Origin: Reichenbachiella agarivorans
GTDB lineage: Bacteria; Bacteroidota; Bacteroidia; Cytophagales; Cyclobacteriaceae
Direction of reading: 5' to 3'
DNA: 64,000 nt
Assembly: GCF_025502585.1 (NCBI RefSeq)
Contig: NZ_CP106679.1
Span: forward strand, 3,875,501 to 3,939,500
Shown: one piece after another, positions 40,393 to 49,551 of the stretch
How positions within the stretch are numbered: the stretch's first letter is position 1
How the letters are laid out: each line of letters opens with the position of its first letter
The notes under the pieces: model-generated
Told to the model about the DNA's origin: nothing
Seen by the model: the letters and a program-made list of their open reading frames with translations, nothing else
Databases searched by the model: none
Translations under genes and position numbers: made by a program

Positions 40393-42258
40393 ATGAAGAA
40401 GAAAGTTGAAATCCTCGCTCCTGCCAAGAATCTGTATCAAGGCATGGCAGCCATCAACGCGGGTGCTGATGCTGTGTACATTGGTGCGCCTCAATTTGGT
40501 GCCCGAACCAATGCAACCAATTCAGTCGAAGACATCGCAGAATTGGTGAGATACGCACATTTGTTTAAGGCGCAGGTATTCGTGGTACTCAACACGATTT
40601 TGTACGACAAGGAATTAGAAACTTGCAGAAAACTGATCTTTGAATTGTATGAGATTGGCGTAGATGCCCTGATCGTCCAAGACATGGCCATCATGGAGAT
40701 GGACATCCCTCCTATTGTAATCCATGCAAGCACACAAGCCAACAACCGTGACCCAAAACATGTCAAATTCCTGAAAGATGCAGGAATGAAACGGGTGGTA
40801 TTGGCAAGAGAACTGAACCTCGATCAAATCAGAGAAATCAGTGAGGCTACCGATGTAGAATTGGAGTTTTTCGTGTCAGGCGCACTGTGTGTGTCGTTTA
40901 GTGGCAATTGCTACATGAGCATCGCGGGTGGTGAGCGCTCTGCCAACCGAGGATCTTGTGCACAAAACTGCAGATTGCCCTACAACCTGATCGATGGTAC
41001 AGGCAAAACATTGATTGCCAACAGTCATTTGCTTTCTATCAAGGATTTGGATCTCAGTGATCAGTTACCAAATCTAATCGAGGCAGGGATCACTTCGTTC
41101 AAAATAGAAGGAAGACTCAAAGACATCGTTTATGTCAAAAACAATGTATCCTTTCTCAGAAAAAAACTTGACAGCTTCCTAGAGGGGAACGAAAAATTCG
41201 AGAAGGCATCCTCTGGCAGAACCTTTTATAACTTTGACGCAGAAATGGATCGCAGCTTCAACAGAGGCTACACAGACTACTTCGTCAACAAGCGTACAGA
41301 AAAAATCGGGTCATGGGAAACACCTAAATCTCAAGGACAAGTGATAGGCAGATTGGTGGAAGTCAAAGGCAACGGCTATGTCATCGAAAATGCCTACAAG
41401 CTCAACAATGGCGATGGCTTATATTTCATCAATGAAAATGGAGAGGCCGATGGGGTACAAATCAACACCATCATCGACGACTTGGTCATTCCCAACACCT
41501 TCAAACCCATCAAACCAGGTACATTGATCTCTCGAAATGCCGATGCTGCATTCAACAAGTTGGTAGAAAGAGAAGATAGTGCGATCAGAAAAATTGGCGT
41601 AACGCTTGTCCTTGATGAAACAAGCAATGGCTTCCAATTGACTGCCGTCGACGAAGATGGTCATGCCAGCACTTGGTCTATTGAATCAGAAAAGGAAGTC
41701 ACCAAAAACGGTGAATCCATCATCGATAACATCAAGAAAAACTTATCTAAAACAGGCAACACACCATTCATTGCTGATAAGATCGAGATCAATTTCTCAA
41801 ACCACTGGTTTCTACCCATATCCAAAATCAACGAAATGCGCCGAGTGGTTCTAGAGCAATTGATAGATGTGCGTGTCAACGAATACCATAGAGAAGAATA
41901 CCAAATCACCAAAACCGATCACCCCTACCCAGTCTCACAACTGGACTTCACCTACAATGTGTCCAACAAACTTGCTAGAGCATTTTACAAACGACACGGA
42001 GTGACAGAGATCGAAAAGGCATTTGAACTGCAATGGGATCCAGGAAAATCTCGTGTGATGACCACCAAATACTGTGTCAAATACGAACTCGGAAAATGCC
42101 CGAGATTCCAGCGAGAAACCATGGGCGAAAAAGTAGTCGAACCGCTAGTCTTGAAACATGGCGAAAACGAGTACAAATTGAAGTTCAACTGCAAGCCTTG
42201 CGAAATGGAAATTTGGGAAAAAGACGCTGAATTGGTATTTGATGAAGATGAATTTTAG
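40393..42258 (+). CDS. Peptidase U32 family protein (TrhP/RlhA-like RNA hydroxylation factor type)
   Basis: The 621-residue protein starts VEILAPAKNLYQGMAAINAG, the U32 barrel signature. It contains GALCVSFSGNCYMS and NRGSCAQNCRLPYNL, which carry the conserved cysteines. A long C-terminal part (about 330-621) ends with further cysteines (CVKYELGKCPRF, FNCKPCEME) that could hold a cluster. U32 proteins were named collagenases, but TrhP and RlhA act in hydroxylation of tRNA and rRNA; this protein is of that longer type. The exact RNA target is unknown. It precedes the SMR gene by 9 bases. Confidence 0.87.
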   Translation: MKKKVEILAPAKNLYQGMAAINAGADAVYIGAPQFGARTNATNSVEDIAELVRYAHLFKAQVFVVLNTILYDKELETCRKLIFELYEIGVDALIVQDMAIMEMDIPPIVIHASTQANNRDPKHVKFLKDAGMKRVVLARELNLDQIREISEATDVELEFFVSGALCVSFSGNCYMSIAGGERSANRGSCAQNCRLPYNLIDGTGKTLIANSHLLSIKDLDLSDQLPNLIEAGITSFKIEGRLKDIVYVKNNVSFLRKKLDSFLEGNEKFEKASSGRTFYNFDAEMDRSFNRGYTDYFVNKRTEKIGSWETPKSQGQVIGRLVEVKGNGYVIENAYKLNNGDGLYFINENGEADGVQINTIIDDLVIPNTFKPIKPGTLISRNADAAFNKLVEREDSAIRKIGVTLVLDETSNGFQLTAVDEDGHASTWSIESEKEVTKNGESIIDNIKKNLSKTGNTPFIADKIEINFSNHWFLPISKINEMRRVVLEQLIDVRVNEYHREEYQITKTDHPYPVSQLDFTYNVSNKLARAFYKRHGVTEIEKAFELQWDPGKSRVMTTKYCVKYELGKCPRFQRETMGEKVVEPLVLKHGENEYKLKFNCKPCEMEIWEKDAELVFDEDEF

Positions 42259-42267
42259 CCTACTCAT

Positions 42268-42594
42268 ATGCATTGGTTCATCCTGATAGTCGCTGGATTG
42301 TTTGAGGTAGCTTTTGCCTCTTGTTTGGGCAAAGCCAAAGAAACTACAGGAGTAGAAGTATATTGGTGGTATGCTGGCTTTTTGCTTTCACTTAGTATCA
42401 GCATGCTATTGTTAATCAAAGCCACCGAAAACCTACCCATAGGTACAGCTTATGCTGTATGGACAGGTATAGGTGCCGTAGGGACTGTTTTGATGGGCAT
42501 TTTTTTATTCAAAGACCCAGCTAGTTTCTGGCGCATTTTCTTCATCATCACCTTGATTGGTTCCATCTTGGGACTAAAACTGGTTTCTCACTGA
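42268..42594 (+). CDS. Small multidrug resistance (SMR) exporter, Gdx/SugE-like
   Basis: The 108-residue protein has four transmembrane helices. It has the essential glutamate (Glu13) in AGLFEVAFA, and LPIGTAYAVWTGIGAVGT in helix 3, close to the Gdx/SugE subgroup. That subgroup exports guanidinium in exchange for protons. The segment after Glu13 differs from the usual Gdx pattern, so a quaternary-amine role is possible. No guanidine riboswitch was found upstream because the U32 gene ends 9 bases before it. Confidence 0.88.
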   Translation: MHWFILIVAGLFEVAFASCLGKAKETTGVEVYWWYAGFLLSLSISMLLLIKATENLPIGTAYAVWTGIGAVGTVLMGIFLFKDPASFWRIFFIITLIGSILGLKLVSH

Positions 42595-42808
42595 CATTCA
42601 GCCTACCCAAATTATTATCATAATGCAGTGATCTCTGAACTTTATAGTATCACATCACTATGACAAATTCATGGACAGCCAGGGAATGTTCTTAAAAACC
42701 CTTGGAATACTTCCTGCATAGTATTAAATTAAAAATTGGATTCGCATGGATCATAAACTTTCAGTTACCTAGTTTCATTAGACATTCCCAATTTGAAATC
42801 CACACACT

Positions 42809-43105
42809 ATGAAACCAACTACCTTGTACTTGACAATTGCAAGTGTGATTCTTTTGATTTGGAACTATCCAACAGAATCAGCTCAAGCAAAAATCTCGCA
42901 ACAAATACTCCCTACAACAAGCCAGGATTCTTGGGTAAAATCAACCAAACTACAAAAGGTTGCAAATGGCAAGGAGCAAAAAGAATCGAAAGACAATTCA
43001 TTTTCTTTTTACAAACCTACACGCATTCGTAACATTTCATTAACCATAAGTAAACGATTAATGCAATTAATTCCTTTTATATTATCAACTAACCAAAACC
43101 ATTGA
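42809..43105 (+). CDS. Small secreted hypothetical protein
   Basis: This 98-residue frame has a signal-peptide-like N-terminus (MKPTTLYLTIASVILLIW). The rest is Lys/Ser/Gln-rich and I do not recognise it. It is coupled by TGATG to the DUF4136 gene, which supports its reality, but it has no conserved motif I can name. The 214 bases before it hold no recognisable gene. Confidence 0.45.
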   Translation: MKPTTLYLTIASVILLIWNYPTESAQAKISQQILPTTSQDSWVKSTKLQKVANGKEQKESKDNSFSFYKPTRIRNISLTISKRLMQLIPFILSTNQNH

Positions 43106-43716
43106 TGAAAAAGATTCTATATGCATTTTGTTCGGTAGTCATGATATGTCTACAGGGCTGCTATCCATCTGGTCCAGAGTACGCAGAAGAACTGGATGTA
43201 GTCTATACCGCCTTTGATGAAGCATTTGATTTTGATGTACAGGCGACTTATGCCATGCCAGACAAAATCGTGATTGATGTAACTATTGATCAAAATGGAG
43301 ACACCACTTACGTCTACATGAAGGAAAAATATGCCACAGCTATCCTCAACAAAATTGATGACAATATGCAGTCCTATGGCTGGACCAAGGTAGCTACTGA
43401 TCAATCACCTGACATGGTCATCACACCAGCTGGTATATCCAACACCAATTATTTCTACAATTGGTGGTACAACTGGTGGTATCCTTACTATTACTGGGGC
43501 TGGTACTATCCTCCATATTTCACGATAAGTAGCTATACTGTAGGTACCATGATCCTTGTCATGTCACATCCCGAAGAAGATAGCCCAATTGGTCAATCCC
43601 TCGCTCCATGGATTTCCGTAAGCAATGGCATACTGACCAACTACAATGACATAGATCGAGCAACCGGTGCTATCGATCAGAGTTTTGAGCAATCACCCTA
43701 TTTGAAAATCAACTAA
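43105..43716 (+). CDS. DUF4136-type lipoprotein
   Basis: The 203-residue protein has a lipoprotein signal ending LQGC (Cys19). The mature part matches the DUF4136 pattern: FDVQATYAMPD, then NKIDDNMQSYGW. An aromatic-rich stretch of Trp and Tyr near residue 115-135 and a YTVGTMILVM strand follow. The start ATG overlaps the stop of the upstream small gene. DUF4136 lipoproteins are outer-membrane associated and of unknown function; a barrel gene follows 13 bases later. Confidence 0.78.
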   Translation: MKKILYAFCSVVMICLQGCYPSGPEYAEELDVVYTAFDEAFDFDVQATYAMPDKIVIDVTIDQNGDTTYVYMKEKYATAILNKIDDNMQSYGWTKVATDQSPDMVITPAGISNTNYFYNWWYNWWYPYYYWGWYYPPYFTISSYTVGTMILVMSHPEEDSPIGQSLAPWISVSNGILTNYNDIDRATGAIDQSFEQSPYLKIN

Positions 43717-43729
43717 CCCACATAGACAG

Positions 43730-44320
43730 ATGAAGAAGCTATTATTAATACTGACAATCTGTGTAGCTACGCTTTCGCTAGCTCATAGTCAAGATAGACA
43801 AATCTCCATAGCATATTCTGTGGCCATACCTCTCGGTGATGTAGGTGATTATATCCAAAATGTAAGTCCTCGCGGTGTGTATTTGAACTACAGTCACTTT
43901 TTCTATGAGAAGATTTCAGTAGGACTCAGTGCTGGCATCACCACGTTTTATGAGGAGAAAGCCAGTGACACTTATAGTTCAGGCAATATTACTGCTACAG
44001 GGAAGCAGTTTAGGTATAGCAATCACATCCCTCTAATGGCCACTGCAGCATATTATTTACAACCTGAAAGTAAGTTTAATCCCTATGCTCAAATAGGAAT
44101 TGGGACCATGTACACGAGGAGGGATACAGATATGGGCATCAAAAGTGTAGAGGAAGAAGCTTGGGGATTTGCTTTGGCTCCAGAGATAGGCATTCAATAT
44201 GAACTCTCAATGTCAAAATCTCTCTTGTTCTCCATCAAGTATTGCAATGGATTCAAAGCAGGCAACGAATTGGATCAATCGCAATCTTTTTTAACATTCA
44301 ATTTTGGTATTACTTTATAA
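43730..44320 (+). CDS. Outer-membrane beta-barrel protein
   Basis: The 196-residue protein has a signal peptide ending AHSQDR and short alternating strands. It ends LTFNFGITL, as in small OmpA-like or OmpW-like barrels. It is coupled to the DUF4136 lipoprotein gene (13 bases). No function can be named. The next gene is 227 bases away and that gap holds nothing clear. Confidence 0.7.
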   Translation: MKKLLLILTICVATLSLAHSQDRQISIAYSVAIPLGDVGDYIQNVSPRGVYLNYSHFFYEKISVGLSAGITTFYEEKASDTYSSGNITATGKQFRYSNHIPLMATAAYYLQPESKFNPYAQIGIGTMYTRRDTDMGIKSVEEEAWGFALAPEIGIQYELSMSKSLLFSIKYCNGFKAGNELDQSQSFLTFNFGITL

Positions 44321-44547
44321 ACGAACACCCTATATGATCTGTGATGGAATCAAAATCAGCACTTTACCGTGTCACCCTTTTCAAATAAACTCAACGAACA
44401 CAGTATTTGTTCACTCATTCTAATCAAAAATAAAACAGAAAAACCGTCTGAAAGAGGAAGTTTCGGTAATTTTAATAAAACAGGTATGTGATATAAGATT
44501 AACTTACTTACATGAATTATTCTCGTAACAATAAATCAATTATAACT

Positions 44548-46098
44548 ATGAAAAAACGAACTGTAGTTTTTAATACTGCGCTTCTTTTGATGCTTATGCT
44601 ACCCGCTTTGGCATTTGCACAAAAGAAAAAACCCAATATCCTTGTGATATGGGGAGATGATATCGGACAATCGAACATCAGCGCTTATACACTTGGAATC
44701 ACTGGGTATCAAACAAAAAATATTGACAGAATTGCTAAGGAAGGAATGATATTCACCGACTACTACGCAGAGCAAAGTTGTACGGCCGGACGCTCATCCT
44801 TTATTCTAGGGCAAAGCGTATTCAGAACAGGATTGAGTAAAGTAGGTATGCCAGGTGCAGCAGAAGGGATATCTGAAAAAGATCCAACGATTGCTGAACT
44901 ACTCAAGCCTGCGGGCTACGTTACTGGTCAGTTTGGTAAAAATCACCTTGGAGACAGAGATGAACACTTACCAACCAATCACGGTTTTGATGAGTTTTAT
45001 GGTAACCTATATCATTTGAATGCGGAGGAAGAACCAGAATTACCAGATTATCCAGATCCAAAAGAATACCCAAATTTCAGAAAAAACTTTGGACCTAGAG
45101 GAGTGATTCATTCAACTGCCGATGGTAAAATTGAAGATACGGGACCATTGACTAAGAAAAGAATGGAAACCATAGATGATGAATCATCTGAAGCAGCCAT
45201 AAAGTTTATTAGGGAAGCTGTAAAAGCTAACAAACCATTTTTCGTATGGTGGAATGGTACACGCATGCACTTCAGAACACACGTAAAACCTGAGTTGAGA
45301 GGAATATCAGGACAAAATGAGTATGGCGATGGCATGGTAGAACATGACATGCATGTTGGGAAATTTTTAGACCTTTTGGATGAATTGAAAATTGCTGACA
45401 ACACGATTGTCATGTACTCAACAGACAATGGCCCACACAAAAACACTTGGCCTGACGCTGGTATCAATCCATTCAGAGGAGAAAAAAACACCAACTGGGA
45501 AGGTGGTTGGAGAGTCCCTGCTATGGTAAGATGGCCTGGTACAGTTGAGCCTGGGTCTATATGTAATGAAATCATGTCTGGTATGGATTGGATGCCTACT
45601 TTCTTGGAGGCTGCAGGTCAAAAAGACGTACCTCAAAAGCTATTAAAGAGCTATACCGCAAATGGAAGAAACTTTAAAGTGCATCTAGATGGCTACAGCT
45701 TTGTGCCTTATTTCAAAGGTGATGTGGATAAAGGCCCTAGAAAAGAAATTTTCTATTTCTCAGATGATGGAGATTTGACAGCCTTAAGATATGATGATTG
45801 GAAGCTTGTATTTATGGAGCAGCGATCTCCTGGTACTTTGCAGGTATGGGCAGAGCCATTTATTCCATTGAGGATGCCTTTGGTCTTTAACCTGAGAAGA
45901 GACCCTTATGAATTTGCAACAATTACTTCCAACACGTACTACGATTGGTTGCTGGATCATGCATTTATGTTGGTACCTGCACAAAAAATTGTAGGAGATT
46001 TCTTAATGACGTTTAAGGATTACCCTCCAAGAATGAAAGCTGCTAGTTTTAGTTTGGATAAAGTAATGGAAAAGTTGAATACACCTAGAAATAACTAA
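44548..46098 (+). CDS. S1 family sulfatase with CTAGR motif, first of a tandem pair
   Basis: From the ATG at 44548 the protein has 516 residues and a signal peptide ending LAFAQ. A metal-binding WGDDIG lies near residue 36 and the modification motif CTAGR at Cys78, a C-x-A-x-R variant of the formylglycine site. Later motifs are GKNHLGDRDEHLP and STDNGPH. S1 sulfatases use formylglycine and one calcium ion to cleave sulfate esters. The substrate is unknown; unlike the sulfatase at 9538-10815 there is no glycosidase nearby. It starts a plus-strand gene set that runs to the MoxR/Bat genes, with the paralogue only 12 bases later. Confidence 0.93.
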   Translation: MKKRTVVFNTALLLMLMLPALAFAQKKKPNILVIWGDDIGQSNISAYTLGITGYQTKNIDRIAKEGMIFTDYYAEQSCTAGRSSFILGQSVFRTGLSKVGMPGAAEGISEKDPTIAELLKPAGYVTGQFGKNHLGDRDEHLPTNHGFDEFYGNLYHLNAEEEPELPDYPDPKEYPNFRKNFGPRGVIHSTADGKIEDTGPLTKKRMETIDDESSEAAIKFIREAVKANKPFFVWWNGTRMHFRTHVKPELRGISGQNEYGDGMVEHDMHVGKFLDLLDELKIADNTIVMYSTDNGPHKNTWPDAGINPFRGEKNTNWEGGWRVPAMVRWPGTVEPGSICNEIMSGMDWMPTFLEAAGQKDVPQKLLKSYTANGRNFKVHLDGYSFVPYFKGDVDKGPRKEIFYFSDDGDLTALRYDDWKLVFMEQRSPGTLQVWAEPFIPLRMPLVFNLRRDPYEFATITSNTYYDWLLDHAFMLVPAQKIVGDFLMTFKDYPPRMKAASFSLDKVMEKLNTPRNN

Positions 46099-46110
46099 TC
46101 AATCATTAAT

Positions 46111-47622
46111 ATGAAACATACAACTAATATTTTATTAGTACTGCTAATGCTACCCGCTTTGGCATTTGCACAAAAGAAAAAACCCAACATCCTAGTGATA
46201 TGGGGAGATGATATCGGCTGGAGCAACGTCAGCTACATGAACAATGGTCTGATGGGATACAAGACCCCAAACATTGACCGAATAGCTAATGAAGGTGCCA
46301 AATTCACCGATTGGTATGGACAGCAGTCATGTACTGCAGGTCGAGCAGCTTTTATCTTAGGACAACATCCATTCCGAACTGGGCTTTTGACCATCGGCAT
46401 GCCAGGATCAAAGCAGGGTATTCAAGACAATCAGGCAACTATCGCCGAAGTATTGAAACCACAAGGCTATGTATCTGGTCAATTTGGCAAGAATCACTTA
46501 GGTGATCAAGACCAACATCTGCCAACCGCACATGGATTTGATGAATTCTTTGGAAATCTCTATCACCTCAATGCTGAGGAAGAACCAGAAGGTTACTATT
46601 ACCCAAAAGACCCAGATTTTAGAAAAAAATATGGCCCACGTGGCGTATTAAAGAGTAGTGCCGACGGAAAAGTACAAGATACAGGGCCATTGACTAAGAA
46701 ACGTATGGAAACTGTAGACGAGGAGTTTGAAGCTGCTGCAGTGGCCTTTATTAAAAAAGCACATGCTGAAGGCAAACCTTTCTTTTGTTGGTTCAATTCT
46801 ACACGTGTACACGTATGGACTCACCTAAAACCTGAAAGTGAAGGAGCTACAGGCATTGGTCTCTATCCAGATGCGATGGCAGAGCATGACCTCTCAGTAG
46901 GTAGACTGCTTGATTTGCTCGATGAATTAGGCATTGCTGACAATACGATCGTAATGTACTCTACAGACAATGGTGCTGAAAAATTCACATGGCCTGACGG
47001 TGGTACTACACCATTCGCTGGTGAAAAAGGAACTACATGGGAAGGTGGTTTCAGAGTACCTACAGCCATTCGTTGGCCAGGTGTGATCAAGCCAGGCACA
47101 GTCTACAATGACATATTCTCTCATGAGGACATGATGCCTACCTTAGCAGCTGCAGCAGGTGAGCCAAACTTGAAAGAAAAGATGTTGAAAGGCTATAAAG
47201 CCAACAATAAGACTTTCAAGTCTCACCTAGATGGTTATAATTTGATGCCGTACTTCCAAGGAAAAGAAAAAGAAGGTCCTCGTAAGGAAATATTCTATTT
47301 CGATGCTGGAGGTAACATGAATGCTATTCGTTATAACAACTGGAAGTTGCACTTTACTATCATGGAAGGTTCTATCAATGAGGCTTACAGAAAAGCTCCT
47401 AGCTGGCCAATTGTAATCAATTTGAGAGCAGATCCATACGAAGTTTCATGGAAAGCAGCACTCTACACCAAATGGTACGGTGACAATATGTGGCTGTTTG
47501 TGCCTGCACAGGCTTATGCTGGGCAGTTCTTGTCCACATTCAAAGAATACCCTCCTGTCATGGGCTCTTCGCTATCTATTGACAAGGTGGTTCAAAGCAT
47601 GACGGCACCACCGAAGAACTAA
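46111..47622 (+). CDS. S1 family sulfatase with CTAGR motif, second of a tandem pair
   Basis: The 503-residue protein has a signal peptide ending LAFAQ, WGDDIG near residue 31 and CTAGR with Cys74. GKNHLGDQDQHLP and STDNGAEKF are later active-site motifs. It is a close paralogue of the sulfatase 12 bases upstream. The region coding the signal peptide and first strand (46147-46217) differs from the upstream copy at only two of 71 bases, which is much closer than the rest of the gene. A terminator-like hairpin follows it, so read-through would be needed to reach the HAD and MoxR genes. Confidence 0.93.
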   Translation: MKHTTNILLVLLMLPALAFAQKKKPNILVIWGDDIGWSNVSYMNNGLMGYKTPNIDRIANEGAKFTDWYGQQSCTAGRAAFILGQHPFRTGLLTIGMPGSKQGIQDNQATIAEVLKPQGYVSGQFGKNHLGDQDQHLPTAHGFDEFFGNLYHLNAEEEPEGYYYPKDPDFRKKYGPRGVLKSSADGKVQDTGPLTKKRMETVDEEFEAAAVAFIKKAHAEGKPFFCWFNSTRVHVWTHLKPESEGATGIGLYPDAMAEHDLSVGRLLDLLDELGIADNTIVMYSTDNGAEKFTWPDGGTTPFAGEKGTTWEGGFRVPTAIRWPGVIKPGTVYNDIFSHEDMMPTLAAAAGEPNLKEKMLKGYKANNKTFKSHLDGYNLMPYFQGKEKEGPRKEIFYFDAGGNMNAIRYNNWKLHFTIMEGSINEAYRKAPSWPIVINLRADPYEVSWKAALYTKWYGDNMWLFVPAQAYAGQFLSTFKEYPPVMGSSLSIDKVVQSMTAPPKN

Positions 47623-47638
47623 TTATACAATAACTTTT

Positions 47639-47676
47639 ATTTCCTTGAGCACATCGTTGCTCAAGGAAATTTTTAC
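47639..47676 (+). terminator. Intrinsic terminator or attenuator after the sulfatase pair
   Basis: A perfect 13-bp stem (ATTTCCTTGAGCA with TGCTCAAGGAAAT, 47639-47651 and 47658-47670) with a 6-base loop CATCGT precedes a run of T. It lies 16 bases after the second sulfatase stop and 14 bases before the HAD lipoprotein ATG, so it may let the sulfatases be expressed above the downstream module. Confidence 0.85.
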
Positions 47677-47689
47677 TTACCACGCTTAT

Positions 47690-48703
47690 ATGAAACCCTC
47701 CCTATACACAATACTTTTAGCTGGTACCTGCCTGATATTTTCTTGCCAGCCTACACCACAACCCATAACCGAACAAAAAGAAATTAAAGACCCACTTCCT
47801 TCTTGGAATGAGGGCAGTAATAAAACAGCAATCATTGATTTTGTCAATGTAGTTACTGATGACCAGAATCCTGAGTATGTAAAGCCTCTTGATCGGATTG
47901 CCGTATTTGACAATGACGGTACACTTTGGTCAGAGCAACCAGCCTATTTCCAACTTTTCTTTGCCATAGATCGCATCAAGGCGATGGCATCAGATCATCC
48001 TGAATGGAATGAGCAACAACCCTTCAAAGCTGTATTGGAAGGTGATATGAAAGCACTTGTGGCTTCTGGAGAAAGAGGATTGATAGAATTGGTGATGACC
48101 TCACATGCAGGTATGACAACTGATGAATTCGAGCAAATCGTCACTGACTGGATCGCAACTGCCAAGCACCCCAGGTTTGACAAACCCTATAATCAACTCG
48201 TGTATCAACCTATGTTGGAATTGTTAGATTACCTCAGAGCCAATGAGTTCAAAACCTTCATTGTATCTGGTGGTGGTATAGAGTTTATGCGACCTTGGGC
48301 CGAAGCAGTCTATGGCATACCAAAAGACCAAATTGTCGGGAGCAGTATCAAAACAAAATTTGAAATCAAGGAGGGTGTACCGCAAATCACACGTCTACCA
48401 GAACTGGATTTTATAGATGACAAAGAAGGGAAACCAGTCGGCATCTGGAAATTCATAGGTCGCAGACCCATCTTTTGTGGCGGCAACTCCGATGGTGACC
48501 TACAGATGATGCAATATACCGCCTCTGGTAAATACAAATCGATGATGCTGTATGTACACCATACCGATTCTGTGCGTGAGTGGGCCTATGACCGCCAGTC
48601 ACATATCGGCCAGTTTGACAAAGGTCTGGATGAAGCAAAAGCCAACGGATGGAACCTTGTGAATATGAAAGATGACTGGAACAAGGTATATCCATTCGAT
48701 TGA
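47690..48703 (+). CDS. HAD-superfamily phosphatase-like lipoprotein
   Basis: From the ATG at 47690 the protein has 337 residues with a lipoprotein signal ending IFSC (Cys19). HAD motifs are complete: DNDGTLW (nucleophile and acid/base Asp), TFIVSGGGIEF, and the C-terminal acidic GNSDGDLQM. Similar to the phosphoserine-phosphatase branch, but extracytoplasmic and lipid-anchored, so its substrate is likely an envelope or imported phosphate ester. It follows the sulfatase pair and precedes the MoxR set. Confidence 0.87.
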   Translation: MKPSLYTILLAGTCLIFSCQPTPQPITEQKEIKDPLPSWNEGSNKTAIIDFVNVVTDDQNPEYVKPLDRIAVFDNDGTLWSEQPAYFQLFFAIDRIKAMASDHPEWNEQQPFKAVLEGDMKALVASGERGLIELVMTSHAGMTTDEFEQIVTDWIATAKHPRFDKPYNQLVYQPMLELLDYLRANEFKTFIVSGGGIEFMRPWAEAVYGIPKDQIVGSSIKTKFEIKEGVPQITRLPELDFIDDKEGKPVGIWKFIGRRPIFCGGNSDGDLQMMQYTASGKYKSMMLYVHHTDSVREWAYDRQSHIGQFDKGLDEAKANGWNLVNMKDDWNKVYPFD

Positions 48704-48728
48704 TTAAACCACCATAACCATTAACCTA

Positions 48729-49469
48729 ATGAACATAAACTTGACCAAAACGACTATAGGAAGACAACACTGTCTCGAAAAAATAGAGCGATCACCCTTG
48801 TTTGATAGGACTGTTTTATTAGTCGTTTTGATCATTTTAATTTTTGGCAGTACTGATCTACGTGCCCAAGATGCCAACAACCCCATTGACCCGAGTCCCA
48901 CTGGAGGATTATGGAATAGATTCTATGGAGAAGATCAATCACGGCTACAATTTTTAACCAACCTGACCTATGGCAATTGGTTCTACAGATTCACCGCCGA
49001 AGCAGAGTTTAATTACAACAACAACCCCAACGATAGTCGATTCAGTGGTGCTAACTTTCTCGTTGCTAGATTGTTTAAATCAAAAAATGGCCTGCATCAT
49101 TTCGGCATAGGAGGTGTGGTTAGCTACTATCACAAATCTCGCTGGGCAGGAGGTGTGAATTTCGTCTCGGTAAGCAAATTCGGTGACTGGAAAGTCATTA
49201 CGCTGACCACTTTACAAGGTGGCAAAGATATCTTCACCATGGAGTTCCAACCAGGACTGTACCATGACTTTGAGAATGGATGGTATTTTAGGAGTCACCC
49301 CCGCATGTTATTTGATTTTGAGAATGAACAACACGAAATTCCTATAGGAGCTGGGGTAGGTAAAATATTAGATACCAACGGACCAGTAATTAACTTATTC
49401 TTCGAACCTCAGTATGATTTGCACAACAAGCTACCCATGCTTTATACAGGTATTAAAATGTTGTTTTAG
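48729..49469 (+). CDS. Putative outer-membrane protein
   Basis: The 246-residue protein has a late hydrophobic segment (about 28-42) ending TDLRAQD, so the true start may be internal or the signal unusually long. The mature part is beta-rich with aromatic turns (NLTYGNWFYRFTAE, HFGIGGVVSYYH) and ends KMLF, a terminal Phe typical of outer-membrane barrels. No family is recognised. Its place between the HAD lipoprotein and MoxR suggests it belongs to the same system. Confidence 0.65.
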   Translation: MNINLTKTTIGRQHCLEKIERSPLFDRTVLLVVLIILIFGSTDLRAQDANNPIDPSPTGGLWNRFYGEDQSRLQFLTNLTYGNWFYRFTAEAEFNYNNNPNDSRFSGANFLVARLFKSKNGLHHFGIGGVVSYYHKSRWAGGVNFVSVSKFGDWKVITLTTLQGGKDIFTMEFQPGLYHDFENGWYFRSHPRMLFDFENEQHEIPIGAGVGKILDTNGPVINLFFEPQYDLHNKLPMLYTGIKMLF

Positions 49470-49551
49470 TCCCTATGTGGCAGCAAAATCATGATATTGA
49501 GATAATTGTACGAATAAAATTTTAGCAAACAAAACGATCAAACATACCGAA

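Noticed and set aside
42240-42270. Guanidine riboswitch before the Gdx-like gene
   Set aside because: Only 9 bases separate it from the U32 gene, so there is no room for an aptamer there.
44321-44547. Imperfect inverted repeat GAACA/TGTTC near 44395-44412
   Set aside because: The arms are only 5 bases and there is no matching regulator or second copy.
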